From positions 179,212-243,211 of the forward strand of contig NZ_LQOL01000038.1 of assembly GCF_002101555.1 (NCBI RefSeq): a stretch of DNA of 64,000 bases. Reading direction: 5' to 3'. The notes below the pieces were generated by a model. That model made no database searches. It was not told the origin of the DNA and saw only the letters and a list, made by a program, of their open reading frames with translations. Source of the stretch: Mycolicibacterium canariasense (lineage in GTDB: Bacteria > Actinomycetota > Actinomycetes > Mycobacteriales > Mycobacteriaceae). A program made the position numbers and the translations under genes. This document shows, one piece after another, positions 19,339 through 29,296 of the stretch. Position 1 is the first letter of the stretch; the number at the start of each line of letters is the position of its first letter.

Positions 19339-20565
19339 ATGAACAGTTCGCAGAATGTGTCCACCGACGTGTTCGGCGCCGCCAAGCTCGGTCCGGTGAC
19401 CCTGCGCAACCGCATCATCAAGGCCGCCACCTTCGAAGCGGCCACGCCGAATGCGCTGGTCACCGACGACCTGATCACCTATCACCGGCTGCCCGCGGCC
19501 GGTGGCGTCGGGATGACCACGGTCGCCTACTGCGCGGTGTCCCCCGGCGGGCGCACCGACGGCTGGCAGCTGTGGATGCGCCCCGAAGCCGTGCCCGGAC
19601 TGCGCCGGCTCACCGATGCCATCCACGCCGAGGGCGCGGCGATCAGCGCGCAGATCGGCCACGCCGGGCCGGTGGCCAACGCCCGCACCAACAAGGCGCA
19701 GGCCCTGGCCCCCGGCCGGTTCTTCAACCCGCTGTCCATGCGCTTCGCCAAGAAGGCCACCAAGGACGACATCCGCGCCGTGCTGGCCGCGCACGCCGAC
19801 GCCGCGCGGCTGGCCATCGACTCCGGCTTCGATGCCGTCGAAGTGCACCTGGGCCACAACTATCTGGCCAGCGCGTTCCTTTCCCCGCTGCTCAACCGTC
19901 GCAGCGACGAGTTCGGCGGCTCGCTGGAGAACCGGGCCAAGGTGGCGCGCGGGGTGGTGCGCGCGGTGCGCGACGCCGTCGACAAGCACGGCGGCAAGCG
20001 GATCGCCGTCACCGCGAAGCTGAACATGAGCGACGGGGTGCGCGGTGGGATCACCAACGAGGAAGCCGTGCAGACCGCGAAATGGCTCGAGGAAGACGGC
20101 GGCCTGGACGCCATCGAACTGACCGCGGGCAGCTCCCTGGTCAACCCGATGTACCTGTTCCGGGGCGACGCCCCGGTCAAGGAGTTCGCCGGCGCGTTCA
20201 AACCACCCATCCGCTGGGGTGTGCGGATGACGGGCAAGAACTTCCTGCGGCAGTACCCGTACCGAGAGGCCTACCTGCTGCGCGAGGCCCGGCTGTTCCG
20301 CGCCGAGCTGACGATGCCGCTGATCCTGCTGGGCGGCATCACCAATCGCGAGACCATGGACCTGGCGATGGCCGAAGGCTTCGACTTCGTCGCGATGGGC
20401 CGCGCCCTGCTGGCCGAGCCGGGCCTGATCAACCGGATCAAAGATGCCGAAGACCCGAGCGCTGTCCGTTCGGCGTGCACGCACTGCAACCTGTGCATGC
20501 CGACCATCTACAGCCACACCCACTGCGTGGTCACCGGCGCACCCGACGCGCTCGTCACGTCCTGA
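19339..20565 (+). CDS. NADH:flavin oxidoreductase, old yellow enzyme family
   Basis: A 408-residue FMN TIM-barrel enzyme. Visible are LGPVTLRNRIIKA, AQIGHAGP, the hallmark HLGHNYLASAFLSPLLNRR followed by SDEFGGSLENRAK, and GGITNRETMDLAM with FVAMGRALLAEP. The C-terminal Cys-rich run CTHCNLCMPTIYSHTHC resembles the iron-sulfur segment of 2,4-dienoyl-CoA-reductase-type members, although the protein stops there and lacks their second FAD/NAD domain. It corresponds to the Rv3359-type oxidoreductase near folD. Physiological substrate unknown. Confidence 0.87.
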   Translation: MNSSQNVSTDVFGAAKLGPVTLRNRIIKAATFEAATPNALVTDDLITYHRLPAAGGVGMTTVAYCAVSPGGRTDGWQLWMRPEAVPGLRRLTDAIHAEGAAISAQIGHAGPVANARTNKAQALAPGRFFNPLSMRFAKKATKDDIRAVLAAHADAARLAIDSGFDAVEVHLGHNYLASAFLSPLLNRRSDEFGGSLENRAKVARGVVRAVRDAVDKHGGKRIAVTAKLNMSDGVRGGITNEEAVQTAKWLEEDGGLDAIELTAGSSLVNPMYLFRGDAPVKEFAGAFKPPIRWGVRMTGKNFLRQYPYREAYLLREARLFRAELTMPLILLGGITNRETMDLAMAEGFDFVAMGRALLAEPGLINRIKDAEDPSAVRSACTHCNLCMPTIYSHTHCVVTGAPDALVTS

Positions 20566-20572
20566 CACCGCC

Positions 20573-21463
20573 ATGATCCCCGGCGACACCATGACCACCT
20601 ACCGCTACGTACGGGTGGGTTTGGTGGCGCTGGTGGTGTTCCTACTGGTCTCCCTGCTGCTGACCTGGGCCCAGAGCTGCCTGCAGGGGTCGATCAGCGC
20701 GTTCTTCTACACCCGCACCCACGGCGTGTTCATCGCCGCACTGTGCGCCATGGGCGTATGCCTGGTCGCCTACCAGGGCAGCCGCCTCGGTGAGGACGCG
20801 CTGCTGAACTTCGCCGGCTTCCAGGCGTTCCTGGTCGCGCTGATCCCCACCGCCGTCGGCGATGTGTGCCGGCCCTGGCTGCCGTCGGTGGCCGATCCGT
20901 TCGGTGCCGTCGCCAACAACGTCATCGCGCTGTTCGTCGCCGCCGCCGCGGGGATCGGTCTCTACCTCGGGCTGCAGCGCTGGCGTCCCCGCCAAGACGC
21001 GCCCACCACCACCGAGTGCGCGCACGCCGAACCGAGGTGGAAACGGGTGGCCGCGGTCCTGCTGGCCATCGAGCCGAAACTGCCGTGGACCCTGTTCGCG
21101 CTGGCCGTCGCGCAAGGTGTGCTGCTGGTGGTGCCGTGGTTCCGCGACCGGACGCACACCGTCGCGGCGGTGGCGATGTTCTTGGCCATCACATTGGTGG
21201 CCGTCTACCACGCCTGTTACGCCCGCGCCGCGGTGCGACAAGTCCGTGCCCGGTTCTATGCGACGGTGGCGGCGGCCATGCTCGTCACCGTCGTCGCGGC
21301 CGTGCTGCTGCTGCCGGTGCGGCTCCCGTACGCCGTGCTCGGCGTCGAGGTGATGCTCATCCTGTTGTTCGGCATGTTCTGGGGTGTGCAGACCTGGGAC
21401 GTGTGGAACGACGAGGACAGGTATCCCAGCGACGCGGTGCCCGCCCTGGCCAACCCGAGCTGA
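20573..21463 (+). CDS. Polytopic membrane protein of unknown function
   Basis: About 296 residues with seven or eight hydrophobic segments (LVALVVFLLVSLLLTW, VFIAALCAMGVCLVAY, NVIALFVAAAAGIGLYL, VAAVAMFLAITLVAVYH, AAAMLVTVVAAVLLLPV, VEVMLILLFGMFWGV). The start is ambiguous: ATG at 20573 or 20591, neither with a clear ribosome site. It lies 8 bases after the flavin oxidoreductase and 61 bases before the FHA-ABC transporter. I do not recognise the family. Confidence 0.75.
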   Translation: MIPGDTMTTYRYVRVGLVALVVFLLVSLLLTWAQSCLQGSISAFFYTRTHGVFIAALCAMGVCLVAYQGSRLGEDALLNFAGFQAFLVALIPTAVGDVCRPWLPSVADPFGAVANNVIALFVAAAAGIGLYLGLQRWRPRQDAPTTTECAHAEPRWKRVAAVLLAIEPKLPWTLFALAVAQGVLLVVPWFRDRTHTVAAVAMFLAITLVAVYHACYARAAVRQVRARFYATVAAAMLVTVVAAVLLLPVRLPYAVLGVEVMLILLFGMFWGVQTWDVWNDEDRYPSDAVPALANPS

Positions 21464-21524
21464 TACCGAACCGGCATGTGTGCCGACCCCTGAGTCGGCG
21501 CCCCTACCGATAGAGTTGGGAGCG

Positions 21525-24161
21525 ATGAGCCGACCCGCAGCGCCCGCCCTGTCCGTTCGCTACGACGGGTCCGCACGGACCTTCTCCGCTGGCAACGATG
21601 TCGTCGTCGGTCGCGATCTGCGCGCCGACGTCCGGATCGCCCACCCGTTGATCTCCCGCGCACACCTGGTGCTGCGCTTCGACCAGGGACGATGGATCGC
21701 CATCGACAACGGCTCGCTCAACGGGATGTACGTCAACGGCCAGCGGGTGTCCACGGTGGACATCGCCGACGGCCAGCGGATCAACATCGGTAACCCGGAC
21801 GGTCCGCAGCTCACCTTCGAGGTGGGCCGCCACCAGGGCTCGGCGGGGACACCGCCGCAGACCACCTCGATACCGGTCACCCAGCGGCAGAGCACGGCGT
21901 GGCCGACGCAGCCGCCGTCGTCGGGCCCCTGGCCGACGGGAGGGTCGACCCCGGCGCCGCCGGTATCACGGCCGCACTACCCGTCGGGACCGCAACCGAA
22001 CTATCCGACCGGCCCGCACTACCCGTCGGCCCCGCAGCCGAGCGCACCGATGCCGCAGTACCCGTCCGGTGTGCAGCAGAGCGCGCCGTACCCGACCTAT
22101 CAGCAGCCGGCGCCGGCCGCGCCGCCCACCACCTTCGGGCCCACCGCGGTTCCGCGGTCCAGCGACGGCAACATCGGCACGACGATGCTCAAGATCCTGC
22201 GGCCGGGTCGCGCCCCGGAGGTGCCGGCGGGCGGGATCAAGATCGGTCGCGCCACGGACAACGACATCGTCATTCCCGATGTGCTCGCCTCGCGGCACCA
22301 CGCCACCTTGGTGCCCGTCGGCGGCGCCACCGAGATCCGCGACAACCGCAGCATCAACGGCACCTTCGTCAACGGTCAGCGCGTCGACGAGGCAACGCTG
22401 CGCGACGGTGACGTCGTCACCATCGGTAACGTCGACCTGGTCTTCGCCGGCGGCACGCTGGCCCGGCGCACCGAGACCGAGGCCGACACCCGCACCGGTG
22501 GCCTGGAGGTCCGCGGGCTGACGTGGACCATCGACGGCAACAAGACCCTGCTGGACAACATCTCGCTGGACGCCCGGCCCGGCACGCTCACCGCGGTGAT
22601 CGGGCCGTCCGGTGCCGGCAAGTCCACCTTCGCCAAACAGGTCGCCGGGTACACCCACCCGACCAGCGGCACCATCACCTTCGAGGGCCACGACATCCAC
22701 GCCGAGTACGCCTCGCTGCGTTCCCGGATCGGCATGGTCCCCCAAGACGATGTGGTGCACGGACAGCTGACCGTCAAGCAGGCGCTGATGTACGCCGCGG
22801 AACTGCGGCTGCCGCCGGACACCACCAAGGCCGACCGTGAACAGGTCGTCATGCAGGTGCTCGAAGAGCTCGAGATGACCAAGCAACTGGAGACCCGGGT
22901 CGACAAGCTGTCCGGCGGCCAGCGCAAACGCGCGTCGGTGGCGCTGGAACTGCTGACCGGTCCGTCACTGCTCATCCTCGATGAGCCGACCTCCGGTCTG
23001 GACCCGGCGCTGGACCGTCAGGTGATGTCGATGCTGCGCCAGCTGGCCGACGCCGGCCGCGTCGTGCTGGTGGTGACGCACTCCCTGACCTACCTGGACG
23101 TGTGCGACCAGGTGCTGCTCCTGGCCCCGGGCGGCAAGACCGCGTTCGCCGGGCCGCCCAGCCAGATCGGTCCGCAGCTGGGCACCACCAACTGGGCCGA
23201 CATCTTCAGTAGCGTGGCCGGTGACCCGGCCGCGGCGCACCGCCACTACCTGGAGCGCAGCGCCCCGACTCCCCCGGCGCCGCCGTCGGAGAAACCCGGC
23301 GATCTGGGCAAACCCGCGAAAACCAGTCTGGTGCGCCAGTTCTCGACGATCGCACGCCGACAGTTCCGGCTGACCATCTCCGACCGCGGCTACTTCATCT
23401 TCCTGGCGTTGCTGCCGTTCATCATGGGCACGCTGGCCTTGACGGTGCCCGGTGACGTCGGCTTCGGCCTGCCGGTACCGGCGATCAAGGGCGGTGAGGC
23501 ACCCAACGAGCCAGGGCAGATCCTGGTGCTGCTCAACGTCGGGGCCATCTTCATGGGTACCGCGCTGACCATCCGCGCCCTGATCGGTGAACGCGCCATC
23601 TTCCTGCGTGAGCAGGCCGTCGGGCTGTCGACGACCGCCTACCTGTTGGCCAAGGTGGCCATCTTCACCGTCTTCGCGCTGGTGCAGTCGGCCATCGCGG
23701 TCACCATCGCCATCCTCGGCAAGGGCTGGCATGAAGGCGCGGTCGCCACCGGCGTGCTGTTGCCGCGCAGCCTCGAGCTCTACGTCGACGTCGCCGCGAC
23801 CACCATCTGCGCGGCGATGGTCGGCCTGGCGCTCTCGGCGCTGGCCAAGTCGAACGAGCAGATCATGCCGCTGCTGGTCATCGCGATCATGTCGCAGCTG
23901 GTGTTCTCCGGCGGCATGATCCCGGTGACGGGTCGCATCGTGCTGGACCAGATGTCCTGGGTCACCCCGGCCCGTTGGGGATTTGCCGCCACCGCGTCGA
24001 CGATCGACCTGACCGGGCTGGTACCGGCACCCCTGTCACCGGATGACTCGCACTGGAAGCACACCACCGGTGTCTGGCTGTTCGACATGGGCATGCTGGT
24101 CGCGCTGTCGGTGTTCTACATCGGCTTCGTGCGCTGGAAGATCCGCCTCAAAGCCGGCTGA
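21525..24161 (+). CDS. ABC transporter with two FHA domains (Rv1747-like)
   Basis: 878 residues. FHA domain 1 is at about 8-100 (VVVGRDLRADVRI, SRAHLVLRF, NGMYVNG). A Pro/Tyr-rich linker at 105-215 has YPSGPQ-type repeats. FHA domain 2 is at about 222-312 (IKIGRATDNDIVI, SRHHATL, NGTFVNG). The ABC ATPase follows (Walker A GPSGAGKST near 360, signature LSGGQRKRAS, Walker B LLILDEPTSGLDP) and then about six membrane helices from residue 610. The architecture matches Rv1747, a Ser/Thr-kinase-regulated exporter implicated in cell-envelope glycolipid traffic. The FHA domains should bind phosphothreonine. No kinase gene is adjacent. The start at 21525 follows TTGGGAGCG. Confidence 0.92.
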   Translation: MSRPAAPALSVRYDGSARTFSAGNDVVVGRDLRADVRIAHPLISRAHLVLRFDQGRWIAIDNGSLNGMYVNGQRVSTVDIADGQRINIGNPDGPQLTFEVGRHQGSAGTPPQTTSIPVTQRQSTAWPTQPPSSGPWPTGGSTPAPPVSRPHYPSGPQPNYPTGPHYPSAPQPSAPMPQYPSGVQQSAPYPTYQQPAPAAPPTTFGPTAVPRSSDGNIGTTMLKILRPGRAPEVPAGGIKIGRATDNDIVIPDVLASRHHATLVPVGGATEIRDNRSINGTFVNGQRVDEATLRDGDVVTIGNVDLVFAGGTLARRTETEADTRTGGLEVRGLTWTIDGNKTLLDNISLDARPGTLTAVIGPSGAGKSTFAKQVAGYTHPTSGTITFEGHDIHAEYASLRSRIGMVPQDDVVHGQLTVKQALMYAAELRLPPDTTKADREQVVMQVLEELEMTKQLETRVDKLSGGQRKRASVALELLTGPSLLILDEPTSGLDPALDRQVMSMLRQLADAGRVVLVVTHSLTYLDVCDQVLLLAPGGKTAFAGPPSQIGPQLGTTNWADIFSSVAGDPAAAHRHYLERSAPTPPAPPSEKPGDLGKPAKTSLVRQFSTIARRQFRLTISDRGYFIFLALLPFIMGTLALTVPGDVGFGLPVPAIKGGEAPNEPGQILVLLNVGAIFMGTALTIRALIGERAIFLREQAVGLSTTAYLLAKVAIFTVFALVQSAIAVTIAILGKGWHEGAVATGVLLPRSLELYVDVAATTICAAMVGLALSALAKSNEQIMPLLVIAIMSQLVFSGGMIPVTGRIVLDQMSWVTPARWGFAATASTIDLTGLVPAPLSPDDSHWKHTTGVWLFDMGMLVALSVFYIGFVRWKIRLKAG

Positions 24162-24169
24162 TTCTCCGC

Positions 24170-24218
24170 GATTTGTGGAGCCGCACCCGGAACCATTACG
24201 GGTGCGGCTCCGCAAATC
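24170..24218. terminator. Bidirectional terminator between the FHA-ABC gene and mfpA
   Basis: A long hairpin: 24170-24188 pairs with 24200-24218 (GATTTG-T-GGAGCCGCACCC against the mirrored strand, with one U-G pair) around an 11-base loop. There is no U tract, as is usual in mycobacteria. It sits between two convergent stop codons, 24161 and 24221. Confidence 0.75.
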
Positions 24219-24220
24219 AC

Positions 24221-24778
24221 TCATTCACCGTGGATGTCCAAGCCGTGGGCGGCGGCATACGCCAGGCCTTGCGGGATGTCGATCCGGGCGCCACGCACCT
24301 TCGCCGTCGTCCAGAACGTCGGGTCGACCCGGGCGCCGCGCAGGTCGGCCTGCTCGAATTTCGCGTCCTGCACCCGCACCCCAGACAGGTCGGCCTGCCG
24401 CAACACCGCCTTGCGCAGATCGGTCTCGACGAGGCTGGCCTCCCGTAGCCGCGACCCGGACAGGTCGATACCGCGCAGATCGCAGCCGCCCAGGACGGCC
24501 AGCGTCAGGTCCACCTCCGTCATGACCATCGGCCGCAGCCTGGCCTCGGTGAACACCGAGCCCAGCAGGCTGCAGTTGACGAAGGTGCTGTGCCACAACG
24601 TGGCCCGGCGGAAGGTGCAGTTGCGGAAGGCCGAGCCGGCGTGCACGGATTCGGTCAGGTCCACGCCGCTGAAATCGCATTCGTCGAACACCGAGCGCTC
24701 GGTACGGATGCGGCTCAGGTCATCGCCGCGGAAATCGTGCCCGGTGAACTCGCGATCCACCCAGACCGGCTCGGTCAC
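24221..24778 (-). CDS. mfpA: Pentapeptide-repeat DNA-gyrase-modulating protein
   Basis: 185 residues built of A(D/N)LXX-type pentapeptides (DFRGDDLSR, CDFSGVDLTES, GCDLRGIDLSGSRL, QADLSGVRVQDAKFEQADLRGARV) forming a right-handed beta-helix that mimics DNA and binds gyrase, which lowers quinolone action. The start is a GTG overlapping the upstream GTPase stop (GTGA). Sequence blocks such as RNCTF, ATLWHSTF, LGSVF and LAVLGG identify it as mycobacterial MfpA. It is the last gene of the conservon operon. Confidence 0.93.
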   Translation of the reverse strand: MTEPVWVDREFTGHDFRGDDLSRIRTERSVFDECDFSGVDLTESVHAGSAFRNCTFRRATLWHSTFVNCSLLGSVFTEARLRPMVMTEVDLTLAVLGGCDLRGIDLSGSRLREASLVETDLRKAVLRQADLSGVRVQDAKFEQADLRGARVDPTFWTTAKVRGARIDIPQGLAYAAAHGLDIHGE

Positions 24779-25344
24779 GACGGCAGCGCGGCAAGCGCGT
24801 ACTCGGTGACGGCGATCAGGGCGTCGCGCGCCGAGTTGCGGTCCCTGGCGTCGACCGAGACGATCGGGATACCGTCGGGCAGCGCCAGCGCCTGCCGGAT
24901 CGCGGCCGCCGGATGCCGCGCGGCGCCGTCGAACTCGTTGACGGCGATGATGAACGGCAGCTTGCGCGCCTCGAAGAAGTCCACCGCGGCGAAGCTGTCC
25001 TGCAGCCGCCGCACGTCGACCAGGATCACCGCGCCGATCGCGCCGCGCACCAGGTCGTCCCACATGAACCAGAACCGGCGCTGCCCCGGCGTGCCGAACA
25101 GGTAGAGCACCAGATCCTGGGCCAGGGTGATCCGGCCGAAGTCCATGGCCACCGTCGTGGTGCTCTTGTTCGGCGTCGCCTCCAGCCCGTCGACGCCGGC
25201 CGACGCGGTGGTCACCAAGGCCTCGGTGCGCAGCGGCATGATCTCCGACACCGCGCCGACGAAGGTGGTCTTGCCCGCACCGAAACCACCGGAGACGACG
25301 ATCTTGGTGGAGCTCGTTCGGTGACTAGAGAGCCCGTAGGCCAC
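24775..25344 (-). CDS. Conservon Ras-like GTPase (CvnD / MfpB, Rv3362c-like)
   Basis: A 189-residue small G-protein-like ATP/GTP-binding protein. P-loop SGGFGAGKTTFVG (18-30), switch region FGRITL, FGTPGQRRFWFMWDDL and the base-specificity motif IIAVNEFD. It is the fourth gene of the cvnA-B-C-D cassette and overlaps cvnC by 20 bases and mfpA by 4. MfpB-type proteins are reported to modulate MfpA action on gyrase. Confidence 0.92.
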   Translation of the reverse strand: MAYGLSSHRTSSTKIVVSGGFGAGKTTFVGAVSEIMPLRTEALVTTASAGVDGLEATPNKSTTTVAMDFGRITLAQDLVLYLFGTPGQRRFWFMWDDLVRGAIGAVILVDVRRLQDSFAAVDFFEARKLPFIIAVNEFDGAARHPAAAIRQALALPDGIPIVSVDARDRNSARDALIAVTEYALAALPS

Positions 25345-25705
25345 GCAACGTCCTTCCGATCAGTTCGCGTCGTTCATCGGTCGAGGCGGCGTCGCCGAGT
25401 GTCTGGTGCACCGTGAGATACCCCTGGGTGACCAGATCTCCGATCAACACCCGCGCCACGCCGAGCGGCAACGATAGACGAGCCGCGATCTCCGCGACCG
25501 ACGGACCATCCCTGCCGAGTTCCAGTATCCGCGCCCGGACATCATTCGCCGGCCAGCGCGGCACCGGGGCGACGTCGCGTGTCCGGATCGGCGCCTCCCA
25601 CGGCAGGTCGACGGCGGGTTCGGTCCGTCCGGCGGTCAGCGTGTACGGCCGCACCAGACTGGGTTCACCGGCGTCGTCACGCTCCCAGCCGTCCCCTGTG
25701 CCCAT
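25325..25705 (-). CDS. Conservon DUF742 protein (CvnC, Rv3363c-like)
   Basis: 126 residues; a DUF742 winged-helix-like protein (DGPSVAEIAARLSLPLGVARVLIGDLVTQGYL). Located between the roadblock protein and the GTPase, as in all conservons. Possibly an adaptor to the GTPase. Confidence 0.9.
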   Translation of the reverse strand: MGTGDGWERDDAGEPSLVRPYTLTAGRTEPAVDLPWEAPIRTRDVAPVPRWPANDVRARILELGRDGPSVAEIAARLSLPLGVARVLIGDLVTQGYLTVHQTLGDAASTDERRELIGRTLRGLRAL

Positions 25706-25712
25706 GGGCGAC

Positions 25713-26114
25713 TCACAGGTGCTGGCGCGCTCGCCGGGCCGACTGGATCACCGTGCCGACCCGTTCGACGAGGATCGCCATCTCGTAGCCGATCTGGCCG
25801 ATATCGCAGGACCGGGTGGCCAGCGTGGCGAGATTGGAGCCGTCGCCCACCCGCATCAGCAGCAGGTAGCCGTTCTCCATCTCGACCACCGACTGCATGA
25901 CGTGGCCGCCCTCGAACAGCTGCGCGGCCCCGGTCGACAGGCTGGCCAGCCCGGAGGCGACCGCCGCCAACTGGTCCGCACGTTCGATCGGCATGTGCTC
26001 GCTGGCGGCCATCAGAAGGCCGTCGGCGGATACCAGGACGGCATGCGACACCCCGGCGACCTCCCGGGCGAACCGGGAAACCAGCCAGTCCAGGGACTCT
26101 CGGGTGGTGCTCAT
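25713..26114 (-). CDS. Conservon roadblock/LC7 protein (CvnB, Rv3364c-like)
   Basis: 133 residues with the roadblock/LC7 fold ([51 protein letters not shown]). Such proteins act as GTPase-activating or scaffold partners. It overlaps cvnA by 4 bases and precedes cvnC by 7. Confidence 0.92.
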   Translation of the reverse strand: MSTTRESLDWLVSRFAREVAGVSHAVLVSADGLLMAASEHMPIERADQLAAVASGLASLSTGAAQLFEGGHVMQSVVEMENGYLLLMRVGDGSNLATLATRSCDIGQIGYEMAILVERVGTVIQSARRARQHL

Positions 26115-28663
26115 TCGAATCCTCCGGTCTCGCGCGCGTGCGTGCGGCCCGCGTGCACGCCCCCGAAGTGGCTGCTGATGCTCGCCCGGACCGTGGCCGG
26201 ATCCGGCAGCGGCCCGGTGTCGAAATCGTCGCCGGCGGGTTCAGATGCTAGTGGGTCACCGCCGGCTCCGGGCACCAGCCGGGCGCCCGGCTGTCGCACC
26301 GGCAGTCCCTCGGGAGTGTGTTCGGCCACCGGGGTGTCCTCGGCCGCGGCGGCCGCCGACCAGCCGTTGTCCCAGACCGACTTCCAGTCGAGGTCGGCGC
26401 TGGAACCCAGATCGGTCGGGTCGACGAGCCACTCCGAGAGCATCTTCTGGTAGATCGCGTCGTCCGACCCGGTCACGGGTTCGGTGTGCGGCTTCGGATC
26501 GTCGCGCACCTGCGCACGGGCGGCGAAGAAGGCCGAGGTGTCGGCGGGCTTCTCTGCGGGCTTCTCGGGGGGCTTCTCGGGGGGCTGCGCTGTGGGCCCG
26601 ATCTCCGGGCCGCCGGCGATCCCACTGGCCCCCGGATTGCGTTGCGGAAGAGATGAATCGAAATCCGGCGCCGGCAGCACGGGCCGCACGAGATCGGCCG
26701 CGGGCTCGACCGGCCGGTCGAGCACCGGGGGCACGACGGACGTCGGTGGCGCCGGCGCGAAATCGGTGACAGGGACGCTGCCGACATCCCCGACCAGCAG
26801 ATTCTGCGGGACGTAGATGCCGGCGGTGATCCCCGACGACGGGTCACCGGCCACCGTGCTGCGCAACCGCACCACCAGACCGTGGGTGTCGGCCAGCCGG
26901 CCGATCACGAACAGACCCATGTGCCGTGCGGTGTACGGGTTGATCTCACCGCCGGACTGGAGACGGGTGTTGGCGACGCGCAGGTCGGCCTCGGTCATGC
27001 CCAGCCCCTCGTCCCCGACCTCGATGACCAGCGCGCCGTCCCCGGTGCGCACCGCCGACACCCGCACGTGGGTGGCCGGCGGCGAGTAGCGCAGCGCGTT
27101 GTCCAGCAGTTCGGCCACCACGTGCACCAGGTCGGCGGCGACGGCGCCGTTGATGTCCGTGTCGGGCAGCGCCGCGGTGGCCACCCGGGTGTAGTCCTCG
27201 ACCTCGGAGGCGGCGGCGTTGACGACGGCCGCCAGCGCAACCGGGCCGGACTGTTCCCGCGACAACCGGGTGCCGGAGAGCACCAGCAGATTCGCCCCGT
27301 TGCGGCGCATCCGGGCGGCCAGATGGTCCAGTTGGAACAGACTCTGCAGTCGCTGTGGGTCGGCCTCGTCGCGTTCCAGCTGGTCGATGAGGACCAGCTG
27401 TTGGTCCACCAGGGACCGGCTGCGCCGAGACAGCGTCTCGAACATGTCGGTGACCTGCAGCTGCAGCCGCGCCTGCTCGGCGGCCAACAGCACCGCCTGC
27501 TCGTGCAGCTCGTCGACGGCGTGCGCGACCTGGCCGACCTCCTCGGTGGTGGGCACCGGCAGCGGACGGATCGGGCCGGGATCTCCACCGGCGCGGACCT
27601 GCTCCAGTTCGCGAGCCAGGTCCTGATGAGCGACCTTGAGCGCGCCGTCGCGCAGCCGCCGTAGCGGCCGGACCAGGGATCGCGCGACCAGGGCCACCGC
27701 GATCAGGGCGACCAGGATGGCGCCGACGACCAGGATCGCGTCCCGGATCGCGGTGCTGCGCTGGTGGTCGGCCTGACCGTGCACCGCCGCGGTGATCGAC
27801 GCGGAAGTGTCGGCGATGATCTTGCCGGCGATCTCGTTGGTGGCCTGGATGGACTGGGCCAGGTCGGCATTGTTGGGCAGCGGTATGGCCGGGTCGGACA
27901 TCATGCCCATTCGGCGGACCATCTGCTCCTGCAGCTTCTGCGCGTCGGCCGAGCCGACGCCGAGCACCTGGCTCATCCCGAACAGCGTCGAGGGTTCGGT
28001 ACCGGCCAGGGTGATCATCGAGGTGCGCAGTTCCGGTTCGGGCAGGTCGGCACCGCGGTTGACCAGCAGCTGCTGCATCGTCATCTGACCGCGCGCGCCG
28101 ACGGCGCGCGACAGCCCCACGGTCTCGGCACGGATCCGCTCGTCGTCCACCCGCACCGAACCGTTGATCGCGTCCTCGGCGGTCAGCAGGATCGGCGCGT
28201 AGGTGGTGATCCGGTCCCGCAGGCCGATGGCGTTCGAGGTGACACCGTCGAGCAGCTGCCGGCCGCCCTGCAGGATGGTGGTGACGCCCTTTTCGACGTC
28301 GGGCACCGCGTCGGTGCCGGCCAGCTTGTCGGCCAGGGTTTTCCGGCTGGCATCGAAGGCGCCGAGGGCGGACTGGACGTCGGTGTCGGTGGAGGTGGCC
28401 AGCAGCGCGGTGTCCAGCGCGGCCATGTAGTCGACGATGGCCGGCACCAGGTCGGCACGGTCGGCGGCGCGGCGCAGGTCGGCCGCGGCGCCGAGCCCCG
28501 AGGAGATCCGCAGGCCGCCCAGCACGCCGGCGAGCACGAGCGGAACCAGGGCGATGGCAAGCACTTTCCAGCCGACGGGCCAGTTGCTCAGCGCCCAGCG
28601 CGACGGCCGCTTGACCGCATCGGCGGTGTCTTGCGTTGTGGCGTGCGCGAATTCGTTGCTCAT
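26111..28663 (-). CDS. Conservon sensor histidine kinase (CvnA, Rv3365c-like)
   Basis: 850 residues. Transmembrane helix near 33-50, extracellular nitrate/nitrite-sensor-like domain at about 55-305, second helix near 310-333 ([19 protein letters not shown]), HAMP-like region, a helical segment with [19 protein letters not shown], then a GHKL ATPase domain ([12 protein letters not shown] near 521; [14 protein letters not shown]). The tail of about 200 residues is low-complexity, Pro-rich and has [11 protein letters not shown] repeats. The start at 28663 has AGGAA upstream. No typical H-box is evident, as in other CvnA proteins. First gene of cvnABCD-mfpA. Confidence 0.9.
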   Translation of the reverse strand: MSNEFAHATTQDTADAVKRPSRWALSNWPVGWKVLAIALVPLVLAGVLGGLRISSGLGAAADLRRAADRADLVPAIVDYMAALDTALLATSTDTDVQSALGAFDASRKTLADKLAGTDAVPDVEKGVTTILQGGRQLLDGVTSNAIGLRDRITTYAPILLTAEDAINGSVRVDDERIRAETVGLSRAVGARGQMTMQQLLVNRGADLPEPELRTSMITLAGTEPSTLFGMSQVLGVGSADAQKLQEQMVRRMGMMSDPAIPLPNNADLAQSIQATNEIAGKIIADTSASITAAVHGQADHQRSTAIRDAILVVGAILVALIAVALVARSLVRPLRRLRDGALKVAHQDLARELEQVRAGGDPGPIRPLPVPTTEEVGQVAHAVDELHEQAVLLAAEQARLQLQVTDMFETLSRRSRSLVDQQLVLIDQLERDEADPQRLQSLFQLDHLAARMRRNGANLLVLSGTRLSREQSGPVALAAVVNAAASEVEDYTRVATAALPDTDINGAVAADLVHVVAELLDNALRYSPPATHVRVSAVRTGDGALVIEVGDEGLGMTEADLRVANTRLQSGGEINPYTARHMGLFVIGRLADTHGLVVRLRSTVAGDPSSGITAGIYVPQNLLVGDVGSVPVTDFAPAPPTSVVPPVLDRPVEPAADLVRPVLPAPDFDSSLPQRNPGASGIAGGPEIGPTAQPPEKPPEKPAEKPADTSAFFAARAQVRDDPKPHTEPVTGSDDAIYQKMLSEWLVDPTDLGSSADLDWKSVWDNGWSAAAAAEDTPVAEHTPEGLPVRQPGARLVPGAGGDPLASEPAGDDFDTGPLPDPATVRASISSHFGGVHAGRTHARETGGFE

Positions 28664-28831
28664 CGGTTTCCTGCTGTGTTTGCCCACACGGGGGCCGGCG
28701 TGGCACGCCTGTCGCGATTTGTCGAGTATGACAGCCGCATGCAGCGCTTTCCACAGTTCACAGATAACGCGCACAGTTCGTGACCGAGATGTTGCCCCGT
28801 CGTGTGCCGGCGCGGATGACATCATCGTCGG

Positions 28832-29296
28832 ATGTTTCGCGTGCTGTTCTTCTCGCCCCGGATCGCACCCAACACCGGCAATGCCATCCGGATGGTGGCG
28901 GCGACGGGGTGCGAACTGCACCTGGTCGAGCCGCTGGGCTTCGATCTATCCGAGCCCAAGTTGCGCCGGGCCGGCCTGGACTACCACGACTTGGCGTCGG
29001 TGACGGTGCACGCCGACCTGGCTTCAGCGTGGGCGGCGCTGCTGCCGGCGGCGGTGTACGCGTTCACCGCGCACGCCGATCGGTCGTTCGCCGAGGTGGC
29101 GTATCAGCCCGGCGACGTGTTGATGTTCGGCCCCGAACCGACCGGCCTGGACGCCGAGACCCTGGCCGACCCCCACATCACCGGCCGGGTGCGCATCCCG
29201 ATGCTGGCCGGGCGGCGCTCGTTGAATCTGTCCAACGCCGCGGCAGTGGCGGCCTACGAGGCGTGGCGCCAGCACGGGTTCGCCGGCGCGGTCTGA
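28832..29296 (+). CDS. trmL: tRNA (cytidine/uridine-34-2'-O)-methyltransferase, SPOUT family
   Basis: 154 residues. The SPOUT knot motifs are NTGNAIRMVAATGCELHLVEP at the N-terminus, FGPEPTGLD in the middle and IPMLAGRRSLNLSNAAAVAAYEAWRQ at the C-terminus. It modifies the wobble ribose of leucine tRNAs. It is divergent from cvnA and sits in the Rv3366 position. Confidence 0.9.
   Translation: MFRVLFFSPRIAPNTGNAIRMVAATGCELHLVEPLGFDLSEPKLRRAGLDYHDLASVTVHADLASAWAALLPAAVYAFTAHADRSFAEVAYQPGDVLMFGPEPTGLDAETLADPHITGRVRIPMLAGRRSLNLSNAAAVAAYEAWRQHGFAGAV

Noticed and set aside
26560..26600. Short direct repeats in the cvnA 3' part
   Set aside because: They encode the [11 protein letters not shown] run of the protein tail and are explained by low-complexity coding sequence.
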